Source of the DNA: Paenibacillus silvae
Lineage (GTDB): Bacteria > Bacillota > Bacilli > Paenibacillales > Paenibacillaceae
NCBI RefSeq assembly: GCF_014639235.1
Contig: NZ_BMFU01000002.1
Location: 248,001-312,000 of the forward strand
Direction of reading: 5' to 3'
Length of the DNA stretch: 64,000 nt
The translations under genes and the position numbers were made by a program. Under the pieces are notes generated by a model. It was given only the letters and a program-made list of their open reading frames with translations. It made no database searches and had not been told where the DNA came from. Shown here piece after piece: positions 45,743 through 52,813 of the stretch (position 1 is the first letter of the stretch; every line of letters starts with the position of its first letter).

Positions 45743-45788
45743 AGCATACCGTTAAATGATAAAAAAAAGCATGACTCTATAGAGCCAT
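45743..45788 (-). promoter_or_regulatory. Metal-regulon operator/promoter module, site 6 (two-component operon)
   Basis: On the minus strand: ATGGCT (45788-45783), six bases, AGTCAT (45776-45771), 22 bases, then a TATGCT -10 (45748-45743). The repeat is also a hairpin followed by T8, so it could act as a terminator if read from further upstream. The spacing to the -10 matches the other modules exactly, which favours the operator reading. It implies autoregulation of the operon. Confidence 0.65.
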
Positions 45789-45969
45789 GCGTTCAAAAGA
45801 TTATTATTCAATTGCAAACAATGTATGAACGATATGTAATATGGATTTTAGAATTTACCGAACATACTTATCTGAGAGAATAACAAAGTCCCTCCCAGTA
45901 TTGTAGACCTGAACTAAGAATATCCATTCTAGAATTTAATATTGATATATGATTAATTTTAATGTAGAT

Positions 45970-45998
45970 TTGACATTACATTTTTAAATGAATAATTT
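45970..45998 (+). promoter_or_regulatory. Promoter of the lysE-family gene
   Basis: TTGACA at 45970-45975, a 17-base spacer and TAATTT at 45993-45998. A transcript from here would begin after the in-frame ATG at 45988, which supports the start at 46018. Confidence 0.55.
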
Positions 45999-46017
45999 AG
46001 AAGCGAAAGGGATAGTC

Positions 46018-46656
46018 ATGGAAATTTATCTTAAATACTTTTTAATTGGCCTTGCTATTGCAATGCCGGTTGGAGCAATTACAGTAGAAATGACGAAGCA
46101 AGGATTAAAAAATGGATTTGTTCATGGATGGGCTGTGGGTCTGGGCGGCATGACCATAGACTTGATGCTTATACTCGCATTGTACTTCGGTTTTGCGTCC
46201 GTCCTTGCGTTACCTTATATCCAAATCCCATTATGGATTGTAGGTGCCGGGTTTCTTGCCTACTTGGGCTATGATTCAATTAAAAATGCGGATAAAGATA
46301 TTACGCCATCAAACGAGAGGGCTCAAAAATCATTTTTTAGTACATACCGAAATGGATTGTTCGTTGCAGTCTCACCTGGTAACTTGGTGTTTTGGATCTC
46401 TGTATTTGGTGCTGTTTTGTCACAATCGTATATTTCTTCCAATACAGGCAGCTTTGTTGTAGCAGCAAGCGGTGTGATGAGCGGAATATTACTTCATGAT
46501 TTAGGCCTTTTATCCATTGTTTCAGTAACCAGAAAAGTGATGAGTCGTCGAATGATCCAATGGGTATCTGTTATCGCTGGTATGATGTTACTCGGTTTCT
46601 CACTATATTTTCTCTATGAATTTGTTGTGAGCATTATTCAATTATTTGAAAAATAA
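46018..46656 (+). CDS. LysE-family exporter
   Basis: A 212-residue membrane protein with six predicted helices of the LysE/RhtB superfamily, which exports amino acids or related small molecules. It opens with FLIGLAIAMPVGAITVEMTKQGLKNG, the conserved helix-1 and loop motif, and later has SPGNLVFWISVFG. The start at 46018 follows AAAGGGAT at suitable spacing. It is monocistronic and ends in a strong terminator. The substrate is unknown. Confidence 0.87.
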   Translation: MEIYLKYFLIGLAIAMPVGAITVEMTKQGLKNGFVHGWAVGLGGMTIDLMLILALYFGFASVLALPYIQIPLWIVGAGFLAYLGYDSIKNADKDITPSNERAQKSFFSTYRNGLFVAVSPGNLVFWISVFGAVLSQSYISSNTGSFVVAASGVMSGILLHDLGLLSIVSVTRKVMSRRMIQWVSVIAGMMLLGFSLYFLYEFVVSIIQLFEK

Positions 46657-46663
46657 GCTTTCC

Positions 46664-46706
46664 TTAAGAAAAAGGGATTCGCCACTCTGCGAGTCCTTTT
46701 TTCTTA
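46664..46706 (+). terminator. Terminator of the lysE-family gene
   Basis: A long stem (TTAAGAAAAAGG with CGC against GCG with CCTTTTTTCTTAA) immediately after the stop codon. Confidence 0.85.
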
Positions 46707-46824
46707 AAAAGCTCATTTATATAAAAAACTGAGAAAAATGATTCAAAGGTCAAGACGAAGATTAAATATATGCTTAATCGGCAATCGGACCATGTTCTTG
46801 TCCCCCGATAATTTTCATCCCCTG

Positions 46825-46882
46825 AAAAAGAAAAAAAGAAAATGACAGTCCAGAACGTGAAAATAAGGTGCTGAACTGTCAG
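46825..46882 (-). terminator. Terminator of the ars operon
   Basis: On the minus strand TGACAGTTCAG pairs with CTGGACTGTCA and is followed by a T-rich tract (TTTCTTTTTTTCTTTTT). Confidence 0.7.
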
Positions 46883-46905
46883 GTTTGTTGAACTATCGTT
46901 TCCAG

Positions 46906-47352
46906 TTATAAACGATTAAATATTTTATTTAATAGTTCCTTTTGAATCGGTTTAATATTAATGATACTTCTAATGCCTTTTGCCTTCAGTTCAGCATCCT
47001 CTACTGTATTGGCTACCCCTAGCTCTAACAGAGTGCCAGCTGCAACAGTTCCCGTTCTACCCTTGCCTCCACCACAATGAAAGGCAACCTTCTTGTCGGC
47101 ATTATATGCTCCAACAACCTCATGAATGGCTTGTTTAAAAAGCTCGGCTTCATGTTCTTTCGTATCGTCATCAAGCGGAATCTTCACCCAGTTCACATGA
47201 TCTGTTGGATACGCACACTCTGTTGCTTCTTCTCGAAGATCCACCACGACTTCAATGCCTTCGTTCAGAACCATAGCCTCTACGTCGACAGCTCCGCCCA
47301 TAAAAATTTGTTCAGCAATAAGTGCATGGTATTTCTTTTCGGCGTGATCCAT
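46906..47352 (-). CDS. Dual-specificity/tyrosine phosphatase-like protein in the ars operon
   Basis: A 148-residue protein with a cysteine-phosphatase loop HCGGGKGRT (Cys93, Arg99), which fits the C-x5-R signature of dual-specificity and tyrosine phosphatases. The earlier Asp in IPLDDDT could be the general acid. It is the last gene of the arsRBC operon, one base after arsC. ArsC itself is built on the low-molecular-weight phosphatase fold, but this protein belongs to a different phosphatase class. Its role in arsenic resistance is unknown. Confidence 0.82.
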   Translation of the reverse strand: MDHAEKKYHALIAEQIFMGGAVDVEAMVLNEGIEVVVDLREEATECAYPTDHVNWVKIPLDDDTKEHEAELFKQAIHEVVGAYNADKKVAFHCGGGKGRTGTVAAGTLLELGVANTVEDAELKAKGIRSIINIKPIQKELLNKIFNRL

Positions 47353-47353
47353 T

Positions 47354-47779
47354 TTACTTACCTTCTTTCAAGAACTGCTCGATTCGAGCTTTAATGGAAT
47401 CGCGGACCTCAGCGAATGTAGCTGTGATTTCTTCCTCTGTACCTGTCGCCTTGGCTGGATCATCGAAGCCCCAGTGCCATCTTTCAGCTTTGTCATTACG
47501 TACAACGGGACAATTATCGTTGGCATGACCACAAAGTGTGATGATGTAGTCTGCTTGTTTTAAAATCTCAGGATCAATTACATCTGATGTATGATTCGAA
47601 ATATCGATTCCAGCTTCTTTCATCGTTTGAACAGCACGAGGATTTAAGCCATGCGCCTCTAATCCTGCACTTCTCACCTCATATTTGTCACTACCAAGTG
47701 CTTTTAAAAATCCATCGGCGATTTGGCTTCTGCAAGAGTTTCCTGTACATAAAAAGTAAACAAGTGGTTTGTTGTTCAT
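47354..47779 (-). CDS. arsC: Thioredoxin-coupled arsenate reductase
   Basis: A 141-residue arsenate reductase that converts arsenate to arsenite for export by ArsB, using thioredoxin. The phosphatase-type loop CTGNSCRSQ (Cys11, Cys16) and the redox pair Cys83/Cys90 in TLCGHANDNC are all present, as in the B. subtilis and S. aureus enzymes. It sits two bases after arsB. Confidence 0.94.
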   Translation of the reverse strand: MNNKPLVYFLCTGNSCRSQIADGFLKALGSDKYEVRSAGLEAHGLNPRAVQTMKEAGIDISNHTSDVIDPEILKQADYIITLCGHANDNCPVVRNDKAERWHWGFDDPAKATGTEEEITATFAEVRDSIKARIEQFLKEGK

Positions 47780-47781
47780 GA

Positions 47782-49218
47782 TTATTGATCTCCTTTATCT
47801 TTGGCTTGGCTTACTTGTACTTTCGCTTCGCCCATTTTTGAGTTAATTAACGTTTTTATAATCATAGCGATAACAACCAATGCTACTGTGATTACGGCAA
47901 TCATTAACCAAACGTTTATGTTTGTTGAATGAATCAAGTGTAACCACAAATACAGTCCTGTTAACGTGATAAAGAGCGTTGGGATGGTGAGTACAATTCC
48001 AATTTTGAAATAACTTCCCCACGTGATTTTTACATCTTTGCGGGACAGTACATGTAGCCACAAAAGTGTGGCGAGCGATCCAATCGGTGTGATTTTTGGA
48101 CCCAAGTCACTGCCGATAATATTGGCATAAATCTGCGATTCCCGAATGACACCTTGCGTGCTGGTTCCATCAATAGCAAGCGCATCAATCATCACTGTGG
48201 GCATATTGTTCATAACCGAAGACAATACTGCAGCTATAAAGCCCATACCAAGTGTGGAGATGTAGAGCCCCTGGTCAGCAATAGCTTGAATGACCTTACC
48301 AAGTTCATCCGTCAATCCTACATTTCGGAGTCCATAAACGACGACGTACATACCAATGGAGAAAATCACGACTGCCCATGGGGCCCCTTTAATGAGCTTC
48401 CAGGTTTGAATAGCGTGACTCTGCCTTGCAGCTAAGATAAACAAGATGGCTATAACCCCAGCGATAACAGAAACCGGAACTTGAATGAACTCGCTCAACA
48501 AGTACGCCACCAGTAGCACGGCTAAAATCACCCAAGATATGTTGAACAGTTTCTTGTCCTTGATCGCTTCAGCTGGCTTTTTGAGCTGACTGACTTCGTA
48601 GTTCCTTGGAATACTCTTTCTAAAGAACAAGAACAGGACCAGAAGACTTGCCAGTATTGAAAAGAAATTTGGAATAATCATACGACTTGCATATTCCACA
48701 AAGCCAATACCAAAGTAATCCGCAGAAACGATATTGACGAGGTTACTCACGACAAGTGGAAGTGAAGTTGTATCTGCAATGAAGCCGCTAGCGATGATAA
48801 AAGGTAAAATCATCTTTGGATCAAATTTGAGTGCTCGGACCATAGCAAGCACAATGGGCGTTAAAATCAGTGCGGCACCGTCATTTGCAAAGAACGCTGC
48901 AACACCAGCGCCAAGCAGCACAACATAAACGAACATCAGCTTACCATTACCTCGTGCGAGCCTTGCCATGTGTAGTGCAGCCCATTCAAAGAATCCAATT
49001 TCATCTAAAATCAGTGAAATTAAAATAATAGCTACAAAAGCAAGCGTGGCGTTCCATACGATTTCTGTAACCGTACCTACATCAGATAGACTGACGACAC
49101 CAAAAAGAAGCGCAAGGACAGCTCCAGCTGACGCGGACCATCCAATATTAAGTCCCTTAGGTTGCCAAATCACAAAAGTCAGTGTAATCAAAAAGATTAA
49201 TATCGCGATAATGGTCAT
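47782..49218 (-). CDS. arsB: Arsenite efflux permease
   Basis: A 478-residue ArsB-family antimonite/arsenite transporter with about twelve helices. Family landmarks are WNATLAFVAIILISLILDEI, FFANDGAALILTPI and NNMPTVMIDALAI. It is longer than the usual 430 residues because of an extra C-terminal helix and a charged tail (AKVQVSQAKDKGDQ). It overlaps arsR by ATGA. Confidence 0.92.
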   Translation of the reverse strand: MTIIAILIFLITLTFVIWQPKGLNIGWSASAGAVLALLFGVVSLSDVGTVTEIVWNATLAFVAIILISLILDEIGFFEWAALHMARLARGNGKLMFVYVVLLGAGVAAFFANDGAALILTPIVLAMVRALKFDPKMILPFIIASGFIADTTSLPLVVSNLVNIVSADYFGIGFVEYASRMIIPNFFSILASLLVLFLFFRKSIPRNYEVSQLKKPAEAIKDKKLFNISWVILAVLLVAYLLSEFIQVPVSVIAGVIAILFILAARQSHAIQTWKLIKGAPWAVVIFSIGMYVVVYGLRNVGLTDELGKVIQAIADQGLYISTLGMGFIAAVLSSVMNNMPTVMIDALAIDGTSTQGVIRESQIYANIIGSDLGPKITPIGSLATLLWLHVLSRKDVKITWGSYFKIGIVLTIPTLFITLTGLYLWLHLIHSTNINVWLMIAVITVALVVIAMIIKTLINSKMGEAKVQVSQAKDKGDQ

Positions 49219-49544
49219 GCTTCCTCCTGAGGACCACAGCAGTTATTCAATCCTGCTATTTTATCTTTCATGGATGGCAGATACGGATACACACACTGAA
49301 CATATGCTTCTGCATCTGGATTAAGAGAGTAGTACACCCACTGCCCTTTTTTCTTTTCATTAAGGAGACCGGCTGCCTTTAGTTTTCGAAGATGCTGACT
49401 GGCGTTTGGTTGTGACATGCCAATAATGTCTGTGATATCACATACACAAAGTTCCTGTTCCTGAAGTAGCGCAATGATGGTCAAACGTGTTTTATCAGCT
49501 AATAACTTATACGCCTCAGCCATCTCCTGAATTGTTTGTTCCAT
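49215..49544 (-). CDS. arsR: Arsenic-responsive ArsR repressor
   Basis: A 109-residue winged-helix repressor of the ArsR/SmtB family. The arsenite-binding motif ELCVCD (Cys33, Cys35) lies in the recognition region, followed by QPNASQHLRKLKAAGLL. A C-terminal CC pair (NNCCGP) may add ligands. The start at 49544 follows AGGGGG; a longer in-frame start at 49580 lies upstream of this site. First gene of arsR-arsB-arsC-phosphatase. Confidence 0.92.
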   Translation of the reverse strand: MEQTIQEMAEAYKLLADKTRLTIIALLQEQELCVCDITDIIGMSQPNASQHLRKLKAAGLLNEKKKGQWVYYSLNPDAEAYVQCVYPYLPSMKDKIAGLNNCCGPQEEA

Positions 49545-49591
49545 ATGTACACCCCCTGTGATTAGTCTTGTCAGCTTCATTTAATTAAATA

Positions 49592-49620
49592 AGCATATAA
49601 TAATTCACTTATATAATCAA
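49592..49620 (-). promoter_or_regulatory. ars promoter with overlapping ArsR-type operator
   Basis: On the minus strand TTGATT (49620-49615), a 17-base spacer and TATGCT (49597-49592). An imperfect inverted repeat with outer arms ATAAG and CTTAT spans the spacer and -10, which is where ArsR would be expected to bind. Confidence 0.6.
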
Positions 49621-49822
49621 TGATGAATATAAGTAGGTTTAGTGCACCAAAAAAGTCTGCAATAAAGATACATTTTAGTTTCCTCCTCATAATTAGTTGC
49701 TTATGTAAATCGTTGATCGTCAGGTAAGGGCGTTTTTTGGACCAAACCCAACGTTACTAGACTTTGAACCTGGCCGCTAAATGTCGTGTATCAATGGTTC
49801 ACAAATTACTTGAATATGAGCA

Positions 49823-50000
49823 TCAAACTAACCTGCCCGTCAGCTTAATGACACCGATAAAGAATCTATCATCATATGTGCCGTTTTCTTTACCTTTCCA
49901 ATAATAAACGAGTTCTGTGCCTTTGGTCGGAAGAACCTATTTCATTTAAGCGAAGCCTTATTTCATAAATGTTTTTATCTAGCCAAGTGATCTCCATCAT
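49823..50000 (-). pseudogene. Short frameshifted gene remnant
   Basis: On the minus strand an ATG at 50000 opens MMEITWLDKNIYEIRLRLNE, and after one frame change near 49940 the reading continues as VLPTKGTELVYYWKGKENGT and then YDDRFFIGVIKLTGRLV to a stop at 49823. Both parts look like protein and together give about 60 residues. I do not recognise the family. The remainder of 49621-50142 shows no further gene. Confidence 0.4.
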
Positions 50001-50142
50001 TATCTATTTAGGTAATCAATTAATCTGCAATGATACAATGATCTTGTCCCCCCGACATCTAACAATTGCAGACAACCATAAAAAAACCTTTTCTCAAAAG
50101 ACATGAGAAAAGGGCCAATATAATATATGTTCTAGGTTGTTG

Positions 50143-51009
50143 TCATGAAGATGATAAAGGATGGTCATTCAGGATCTGCTGCGCCAAATGTAGCTCATCG
50201 TCAATAAGCTGCTCATACATTGTGCAGACCTGTTCAATTACAGTCTCGTAATCCGGGGCTAGCGACAGTTTATACAAACCATTTCTAAGACTAATCCAGC
50301 GAGAGTAATATTCTGGTTGATAAAACAGGTCATACCTGTCATGCTTGCCTATCCTTTGCAAATAATGAGCATATAAATATCTGTTGTTAAGCATAGCCTC
50401 GACATACTTGCCCAGAAGCTCTGCATCTTTTTGTTTCTGCCCCTTGCATTCGCGGATTTGAGTTGTGATTGTTTGCTCTTGAAGAACGCGGATCACCTCA
50501 TGGATCTCCTGGTACATATTGCTGTTCAGATTGGAGGCTTCGCCTACAGACAAACGCCTAATGTCAAACGCATGTGCAACCAGTTCCTCGTAGCTGATGT
50601 TCAATGTGGCTGTATTATAGGTCGGGTCCATATACCTCAATGCGCTGCCTTGGTCTTTAGCAGCCAGAAAATAATGTGTGCCATGGAGCTTCTTATAAAA
50701 GGGATTGTCCGAAATATAAAAAGCATCCATCCCAACGATCATCCATTCTCCCACAGAGAAGGTGGACAGATGCCGTGCCGTTTCCTCGGCGGAGTTACAA
50801 TGCAACTGCTCAATCTGCATACCGAGCTTATTCAAATCAGTCATCATACGTTCCGTGAGATACAAGCCGTTAACCGGAAAATATTTGAATTCTGTCTCCG
50901 ACCATAGGGATGCCATAGCCTTATCGTACGCCACACCCAGTAGCCTGGCCCCATTCACCACACACCCCAAATAACAATTCAGTCCTTGAAAATAAAGCAA
51001 GCGCTCCAT
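50143..51009 (-). CDS. BtrH-like acyl/aminoacyl transferase or cysteine peptidase-like protein
   Basis: A 288-residue soluble protein resembling the N-terminal domain of BtrH, the butirosin enzyme that moves an acyl group from a carrier protein to an amine. The likely triad is Cys12 (in GLNCYLGCVVNG; Cys16 is the alternative), His112 in LHGTHYFLAA and Asp128 in RYMDPTY. The C-terminal half is helical. It begins one base after the stop of the ligase gene, with AAGGAAG upstream. Encoded with a carrier protein and a ligase, it is most simply the transferase that releases the acyl group to an unknown acceptor. Confidence 0.7.
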   Translation of the reverse strand: MERLLYFQGLNCYLGCVVNGARLLGVAYDKAMASLWSETEFKYFPVNGLYLTERMMTDLNKLGMQIEQLHCNSAEETARHLSTFSVGEWMIVGMDAFYISDNPFYKKLHGTHYFLAAKDQGSALRYMDPTYNTATLNISYEELVAHAFDIRRLSVGEASNLNSNMYQEIHEVIRVLQEQTITTQIRECKGQKQKDAELLGKYVEAMLNNRYLYAHYLQRIGKHDRYDLFYQPEYYSRWISLRNGLYKLSLAPDYETVIEQVCTMYEQLIDDELHLAQQILNDHPLSSS

Positions 51010-51010
51010 T

Positions 51011-52477
51011 TTATTTCTTCCTTTCGTTTTTACCAGAAGCCACCTTCTTGATATGATCTACAAATTGTATTCTATGGGGTGACTTGTAGTTCGCCAAATG
51101 AGAAGTTAAATAACGTTGAATGTCCTCCACCTGTACCTGAAAATGTGCTGGTATGATATCCGCGCAGATTATTTCATCTCCCAAATCCTCACTTTGACCA
51201 TAAACAACACAATCCTTCACCAGGAGACTGTTTAATAGGCATGACTCAATCTCTTCAGGAAATACATTGTGTCCGCGAACGATAATAATATTTTTTTTAC
51301 GTCCGCAAATATAAAGAAAACCATCCTCATCCAGGTATCCCATATCTCCCGTATACAAATATCCGTTTCGGATGATCTCGGAGGTTGCCTCCGGATTGTT
51401 ATAATAACCAAGCATGACGTTCGGGCCTGAGACCACAATTTCACCTTCTGTATACGGTGCTTTCGTAATGCTCCCTGCGATATCTATAGCAATTTCCCCG
51501 CCAGTAATGGCTGTCCCTACAGAACCCGTTTTCTCGATTGCTGCGCTTGTATTCTTGGAGATTAACGGAGAAGCTTCTGTCATACCGTAGCCTTGAGCGA
51601 ATGTTATCGTTGGAAAGGCCTTGCGAAGCACAAGAATCGTTTCTTGTGACACTTTGCTTCCCCCGAACCCAACTTTCTTCAAGGAACTGATGTCATACGG
51701 GATGCTGCGTTGAGCGGTTTGCTCCATCATCAGCAGCAATACTGTGCCACCTTCATAATGGGTTACTTGATACTCCTGCACTACCCGATAGAACATATTT
51801 AATGTGAAAGGCTCTGGCGTAATAATGATTGGAAAGCCATGAACCAGGCAAAGAGAGATCACCATCAGTCCATAGATACTGGTAAAAGGAGTAGCCACGA
51901 TAAATCTTGCCTGATCACAACGCTTCAACTGCAGCTTATCCATGAAACCTGTCAGGGAAGCGATAATATTGTTTTCCGAAAGTGTAACAATTTTGGAGTC
52001 TCCTGTTGATCCGGAGGTACTAGAGAGAATCATCGGGTAATCCTTGCCTACCTCCACGGTGATGAGTTCAGTCTTGTTGTGTTTGTCCATTACACACTGA
52101 TCTGCATAAACGATATGCACATCCTGCAGTAACTCGGCATTCGCGGTGTTTGTGTGTTGAAGTACAGTTCCAAGAGCAGTGCAAGTAACTATGACGTGGG
52201 TAGACGTTCGTTGTAGAAGATGAGTAATTTCAAACGAGGTTAATGTGGCATGCACAGGAACTACAGTTTTGCCACACATAAGAGCGGCGCATAGGGCTGC
52301 GATGTAATCGCTACTATTTGGAAGAAAGACCGCTACATGTTCAGCATCAAACATCAGCAATTCTCTTTGGATGGCTGCAGTCTTCTGTACCAACATGTCG
52401 TAGTCAACAGGCATATCATTTTCAATAATGGCCAAAGAAGTCCTTTTTGGAGGATTACATAACATGGCTCTAATCAT
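51011..52477 (-). CDS. AMP-forming acyl/aminoacyl ligase (ANL superfamily)
   Basis: A 488-residue adenylate-forming enzyme. Core motifs are STSGSTGDSK (152-161, phosphate-binding loop), GYGMTE (about 296-301), YTGDMGYLDEDGFLYICGR and the catalytic Lys483 in ASGKNERKK. Length and motifs fit stand-alone ligases that activate a carboxylic acid and load it on a carrier protein or CoA. It overlaps the carrier-protein gene by eight bases, so the loaded partner is probably that protein. The acid substrate cannot be read from the sequence. Confidence 0.85.
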   Translation of the reverse strand: MIRAMLCNPPKRTSLAIIENDMPVDYDMLVQKTAAIQRELLMFDAEHVAVFLPNSSDYIAALCAALMCGKTVVPVHATLTSFEITHLLQRTSTHVIVTCTALGTVLQHTNTANAELLQDVHIVYADQCVMDKHNKTELITVEVGKDYPMILSSTSGSTGDSKIVTLSENNIIASLTGFMDKLQLKRCDQARFIVATPFTSIYGLMVISLCLVHGFPIIITPEPFTLNMFYRVVQEYQVTHYEGGTVLLLMMEQTAQRSIPYDISSLKKVGFGGSKVSQETILVLRKAFPTITFAQGYGMTEASPLISKNTSAAIEKTGSVGTAITGGEIAIDIAGSITKAPYTEGEIVVSGPNVMLGYYNNPEATSEIIRNGYLYTGDMGYLDEDGFLYICGRKKNIIIVRGHNVFPEEIESCLLNSLLVKDCVVYGQSEDLGDEIICADIIPAHFQVQVEDIQRYLTSHLANYKSPHRIQFVDHIKKVASGKNERKK

Positions 52478-52718
52478 GATCGTGACTGCACTCCTTCACT
52501 TTGAAATGGATCAGTTCAAGCAGGCGATCTACCTGTACACATTGCTCGATTTCCATAATGTCGAAGGTAATTGTGTATCTTCGCTCCAATTGAAGTAAGA
52601 ATGCAACAAAACCTAAGGAATCCAGCCCCAGATCCATAAAAAAGTGACTATCTGGCACCACTGGAACTGGAATTCGTTTTGCCTTATTAATTGCTTCTAA
52701 CACTTCGTCGTTCAGCAT
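52470..52718 (-). CDS. Acyl carrier protein
   Basis: An 82-residue acyl/peptidyl carrier protein. Ser34 in MDLGLDSLGF is the phosphopantetheine attachment site, and the helical pattern around it is normal. It is the first gene of a three-gene unit with the ligase and the BtrH-like transferase. The ribosome binding site is weak. It is distinct from the housekeeping AcpP, which is more acidic and sits with fab genes. Confidence 0.85.
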   Translation of the reverse strand: MLNDEVLEAINKAKRIPVPVVPDSHFFMDLGLDSLGFVAFLLQLERRYTITFDIMEIEQCVQVDRLLELIHFKVKECSHDHD

Positions 52719-52756
52719 GCCACGTTACCGTCCTGTCTGAAGGATATAGTACGGTC

Positions 52757-52793
52757 TACGTTTGATTATAAGCCGGTATAAAACATAGACCGC
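52757..52793 (-). promoter_or_regulatory. Inverted repeat around a TATAAT box before the carrier-protein gene
   Basis: On the minus strand GGTCTATG and CGTAGACC flank a 22-base segment that contains TATAAT. The arms pair except for one G-T position. This would suit an operator overlapping the promoter of the three-gene unit. Confidence 0.4.
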
Positions 52794-52813
52794 AATTATA
52801 CCTGAATTCATCA

